Of a stretch of DNA of 64,000 nt, positions 62,327 through 64,000 are shown one piece after another; the stretch's first letter is position 1; each line of letters opens with the position of its first letter. Position numbers and translations under genes: made by a program. The notes beneath the pieces are model-generated. The model made no database searches, had not been told where the DNA came from, and worked only from the letters and a program-made list of their open reading frames with translations. The DNA lies in NCBI RefSeq assembly GCF_012273015.1, contig NZ_CP050954.1, positions 2,458,001-2,522,000 on the forward strand, written 5' to 3'. Source of the DNA: Hymenobacter sp. BT18. Lineage in GTDB: Bacteria > Bacteroidota > Bacteroidia > Cytophagales > Hymenobacteraceae.

Positions 62327-62361
62327 CAAGCTACCCCTTACCTGCTCTCCCTTTCCTGCCC

Positions 62362-62390
62362 AAACCCGCCTGGTACTTCCGGGCGGGTTT
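62362..62390 (+). terminator. terminator after the T9SS cargo gene
   Basis: AAACCCGCC / GGCGGGTTT stem (9 bp, 11-nt loop), then GTTGCTTT. It is about 35 bp past the stop codon and upstream of the glyA promoter. Confidence 0.78.
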
Positions 62391-62417
62391 GTTGCTTTCA
62401 AGCAGATGCCAAGCCAG

Positions 62418-62448
62418 TTGGCAGTTCCCGGGCCCCGCCTTACCTTTG
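62418..62448 (+). promoter_or_regulatory. glyA promoter directly before the start codon
   Basis: TTG (62418-62420), a 20-nt spacer and TACCTTTG (62441-62448) match the consensus. The ATG of glyA is only 5 nt downstream, so the transcript would be leaderless or nearly so. Confidence 0.75.
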
Positions 62449-62453
62449 AAGCT

Positions 62454-63746
62454 ATGGAAACCAAAGCCCCCGCACTAGCTCAGGACACGGCCGTGTTCGA
62501 CCTTATTCGTCAGGAAAAAGAGCGCCAGACGCATGGTATTGAACTCATTGCTTCCGAAAACTACGTTTCGGAACAGGTAATGCGGGCCCAGGGCTCCATC
62601 CTCACCAACAAATACGCCGAGGGCCTGCCCGGCAAGCGCTACTACGGTGGCTGCGAAATCGTCGACCAGATCGAGCAGCTGGCCATCGACCGGGCCAAGG
62701 AACTGTTTGGCGTGGAGTGGGTGAACGTGCAGCCGCACTCCGGGGCCCAGGCCAACGCCGCCGTAATGCTGGCCATTCTCAACCCCGGCGACAAAATCCT
62801 GGGTTTCGACCTCTCGCACGGCGGCCACCTCACGCACGGCTCCCCCGTCAACTTCTCGGGTAAGCTCTACCGCCCCTCGTTCTATGGCGTGGAGCCCGAA
62901 ACCGGCCTCATCGACTGGGAGAAGGTGAAAGAAACTGCCCGCCGTGAGCAGCCCAAGCTCATCATCTGCGGGGCCTCGGCCTACTCCCGCGACTGGAACT
63001 ACCAGGCCCTGCGCGAAGCCGCCGATGAAGTAGGTGCCCTGCTGCTGGCCGATATTTCGCACCCCTCGGGCCTGATTGCCAAAGGCCTGCTCAACAACCC
63101 TTTCGATTACTGCCACATCGTAACCACGACCACGCACAAAACCCTGCGGGGGCCCCGCGGCGGCCTCATTATGCTGGGCAAGGACTTCGAAAACCCCTTC
63201 GGTTTGAAGACGCCCAAAGGCGAGCTGCGCATGATGTCGGCTCTGCTGGACTCTGGGGTGTTCCCCGGCACCCAGGGCGGCCCCCTGGAGCACGTGATTG
63301 GGGCCAAGGCCGTGGCCTTCGGCGAATGCCTCAGCGACGCTTACACGGAGTACACGCACCAGGTTATCCGCAACGCCCAGGCCCTGGCCAAAGGCTTTAC
63401 GGACCGGGGCTACCAGATTATTTCCGGCGGCACCGACAACCACCTCATGCTGATTGACCTGCGCAGCAAGGGGCTGACCGGCAAGCTGGCGGAAAACACT
63501 CTCATCAAGGCCGACATCACCATCAACAAAAACATGGTGCCCTTCGATGACAAGTCGCCCTTCGTGACCAGCGGTATGCGCATCGGCTCGGCCGCCGTTA
63601 CCACCCGGGGCCTGCGGGAGGCTGATATGGGACGCATCGTGGAGTTTATTGACGACGTGCTGATGCACCACGCCGACGAAGCCCACCTGCTGCGGGTGCG
63701 CCGTCAGGTAAACGAGTGGATGCAGCAGTACCCGCTCTTCGCCTAG
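62454..63746 (+). CDS. glyA: serine hydroxymethyltransferase
   Basis: GlyA converts serine and THF to glycine and methylene-THF. From the ATG at 62454 the 430-residue protein has [25 protein letters not shown], the PLP Lys motif [14 protein letters not shown] and [15 protein letters not shown]. Length is normal. The track reading starting at 62289 adds unrelated residues. Confidence 0.97.
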   Translation: METKAPALAQDTAVFDLIRQEKERQTHGIELIASENYVSEQVMRAQGSILTNKYAEGLPGKRYYGGCEIVDQIEQLAIDRAKELFGVEWVNVQPHSGAQANAAVMLAILNPGDKILGFDLSHGGHLTHGSPVNFSGKLYRPSFYGVEPETGLIDWEKVKETARREQPKLIICGASAYSRDWNYQALREAADEVGALLLADISHPSGLIAKGLLNNPFDYCHIVTTTTHKTLRGPRGGLIMLGKDFENPFGLKTPKGELRMMSALLDSGVFPGTQGGPLEHVIGAKAVAFGECLSDAYTEYTHQVIRNAQALAKGFTDRGYQIISGGTDNHLMLIDLRSKGLTGKLAENTLIKADITINKNMVPFDDKSPFVTSGMRIGSAAVTTRGLREADMGRIVEFIDDVLMHHADEAHLLRVRRQVNEWMQQYPLFA

Positions 63747-63788
63747 TTTCGATGGGTGAATGGGTGAAGGGGGGAATAAGCATAGGAA

Positions 63789-63817
63789 AACTGCGGGGGC
63801 AACATCCCGGGGCAGTT
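63789..63817 (+). terminator. possible glyA terminator
   Basis: AACTGC / GCAGTT stem (63789-63794, 63812-63817) with partial GGG/CCC pairing inside, then TTCATTTCCGTTTG. It is weak. Confidence 0.45.
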
Positions 63818-63893
63818 CATTTCCGTTTGTTTGCTCGGCCCATTTGCATTCTGCTGGCTCATTCACTCATTCACTCACTTACGCACACTCTCA

Positions 63894-64000
63894 TTGAATA
63901 CTGAACCATCCCGGCTGGGAGACCACCAGGAAATGTCCTTCATCGACCACCTGGAGGCCCTGCGTTGGCATATTATCCGGGCGGCTATTGCCGTGGTAGC
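63894..64000 (+). CDS. tatC: Sec-independent protein translocase subunit TatC, N-terminus only
   Basis: The 35 visible codons read into EMSFIDHLEALRWHIIRAA, the TatC N-terminus (MSFxDHLxELR). The frame is open back to a TTG at 63894; an ATG at 63933 would start exactly at MSFIDHL. The longer start is shown because TatC proteins usually have a few residues before this motif. TatC forms the membrane receptor for twin-arginine substrates. The gene runs off the window. Confidence 0.9.
   Translation, partial: MNTEPSRLGDHQEMSFIDHLEALRWHIIRAAIAVV

Noticed and set aside
60776..62464. A 562-codon minus-strand open frame.
   Set aside because: It is antisense to the T9SS cargo protein, which has signal peptide and sorting domain; the antisense translation is His/Gly-rich with no domain.

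Overview
The window reads as one contiguous, GC-rich chromosome segment of a Bacteroidota bacterium of the Cytophagales, most likely a Hymenobacter relative. Evidence: a GldJ-type gliding/type IX secretion (T9SS) lipoprotein, a PorP/SprF family protein, two proteins with C-terminal T9SS sorting domains, a DAHP synthase fused to a C-terminal chorismate mutase, promoters of the TTG / TAnnTTTG type, and the near absence of Shine-Dalgarno sequences. I see no phage, insertion sequence, integron, CRISPR array, rRNA or tRNA. Both ends cut a gene: mnmG on the left and tatC on the right.

Layout. 1-9.8 kb: housekeeping genes (mnmG, an arginyl-transferase-like gene, ybeY with an anti-sigma-type ATPase, a glutamine-rich DUF4175 membrane protein, xth, comF). 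10-12.4 kb: gldJ and porP/sprF-like. 12.5-21 kb: a large AsmA protein, a DUF4382 lipoprotein, and a minus-strand run ending with dgkA, an acetyltransferase and fumC. 21.4-31.1 kb: an envelope cassette with an ECF sigma factor, a zinc anti-sigma domain fused to a TonB domain, two YfbK-like von Willebrand factor A proteins (one with a SusC-like N-terminus) and two paralogous TPR proteins. 31.2-35.8 kb: an aromatic amino acid operon (pheA, aminotransferase, tyrA, DAHP synthase/chorismate mutase) preceded by two consecutive leader-peptide attenuators rich in Phe and Tyr codons. 36-42.4 kb: an acyltransferase, a metallophosphoesterase lipoprotein, and a pair formed by a cNMP-domain histidine kinase and a response regulator fused to a thioredoxin-reductase-like flavoprotein. 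42.5-47.1 kb: surface proteins (a T9SS cargo, an S74/tail-fibre adhesin with 51-bp repeats) and an AraC regulator; the regulator and the adhesin share an identical 19-bp box upstream. 48-64 kb: radA, a radical SAM protein, lnt, rsmI, a NADAR protein, small acidic proteins, a phosphatase, a large T9SS cargo, glyA and tatC.

The strongest unusual signal is the tandem aromatic attenuator at 31305-31593. Next are the shared 19-bp promoter box at 46585-46634 and 47105-47154, the sigma/anti-sigma-TonB/vWA/TPR cassette, and a family of dispersed inverted repeats (GTCATGCTGAGC ends), one copy of which supplies the last codons of lnt.
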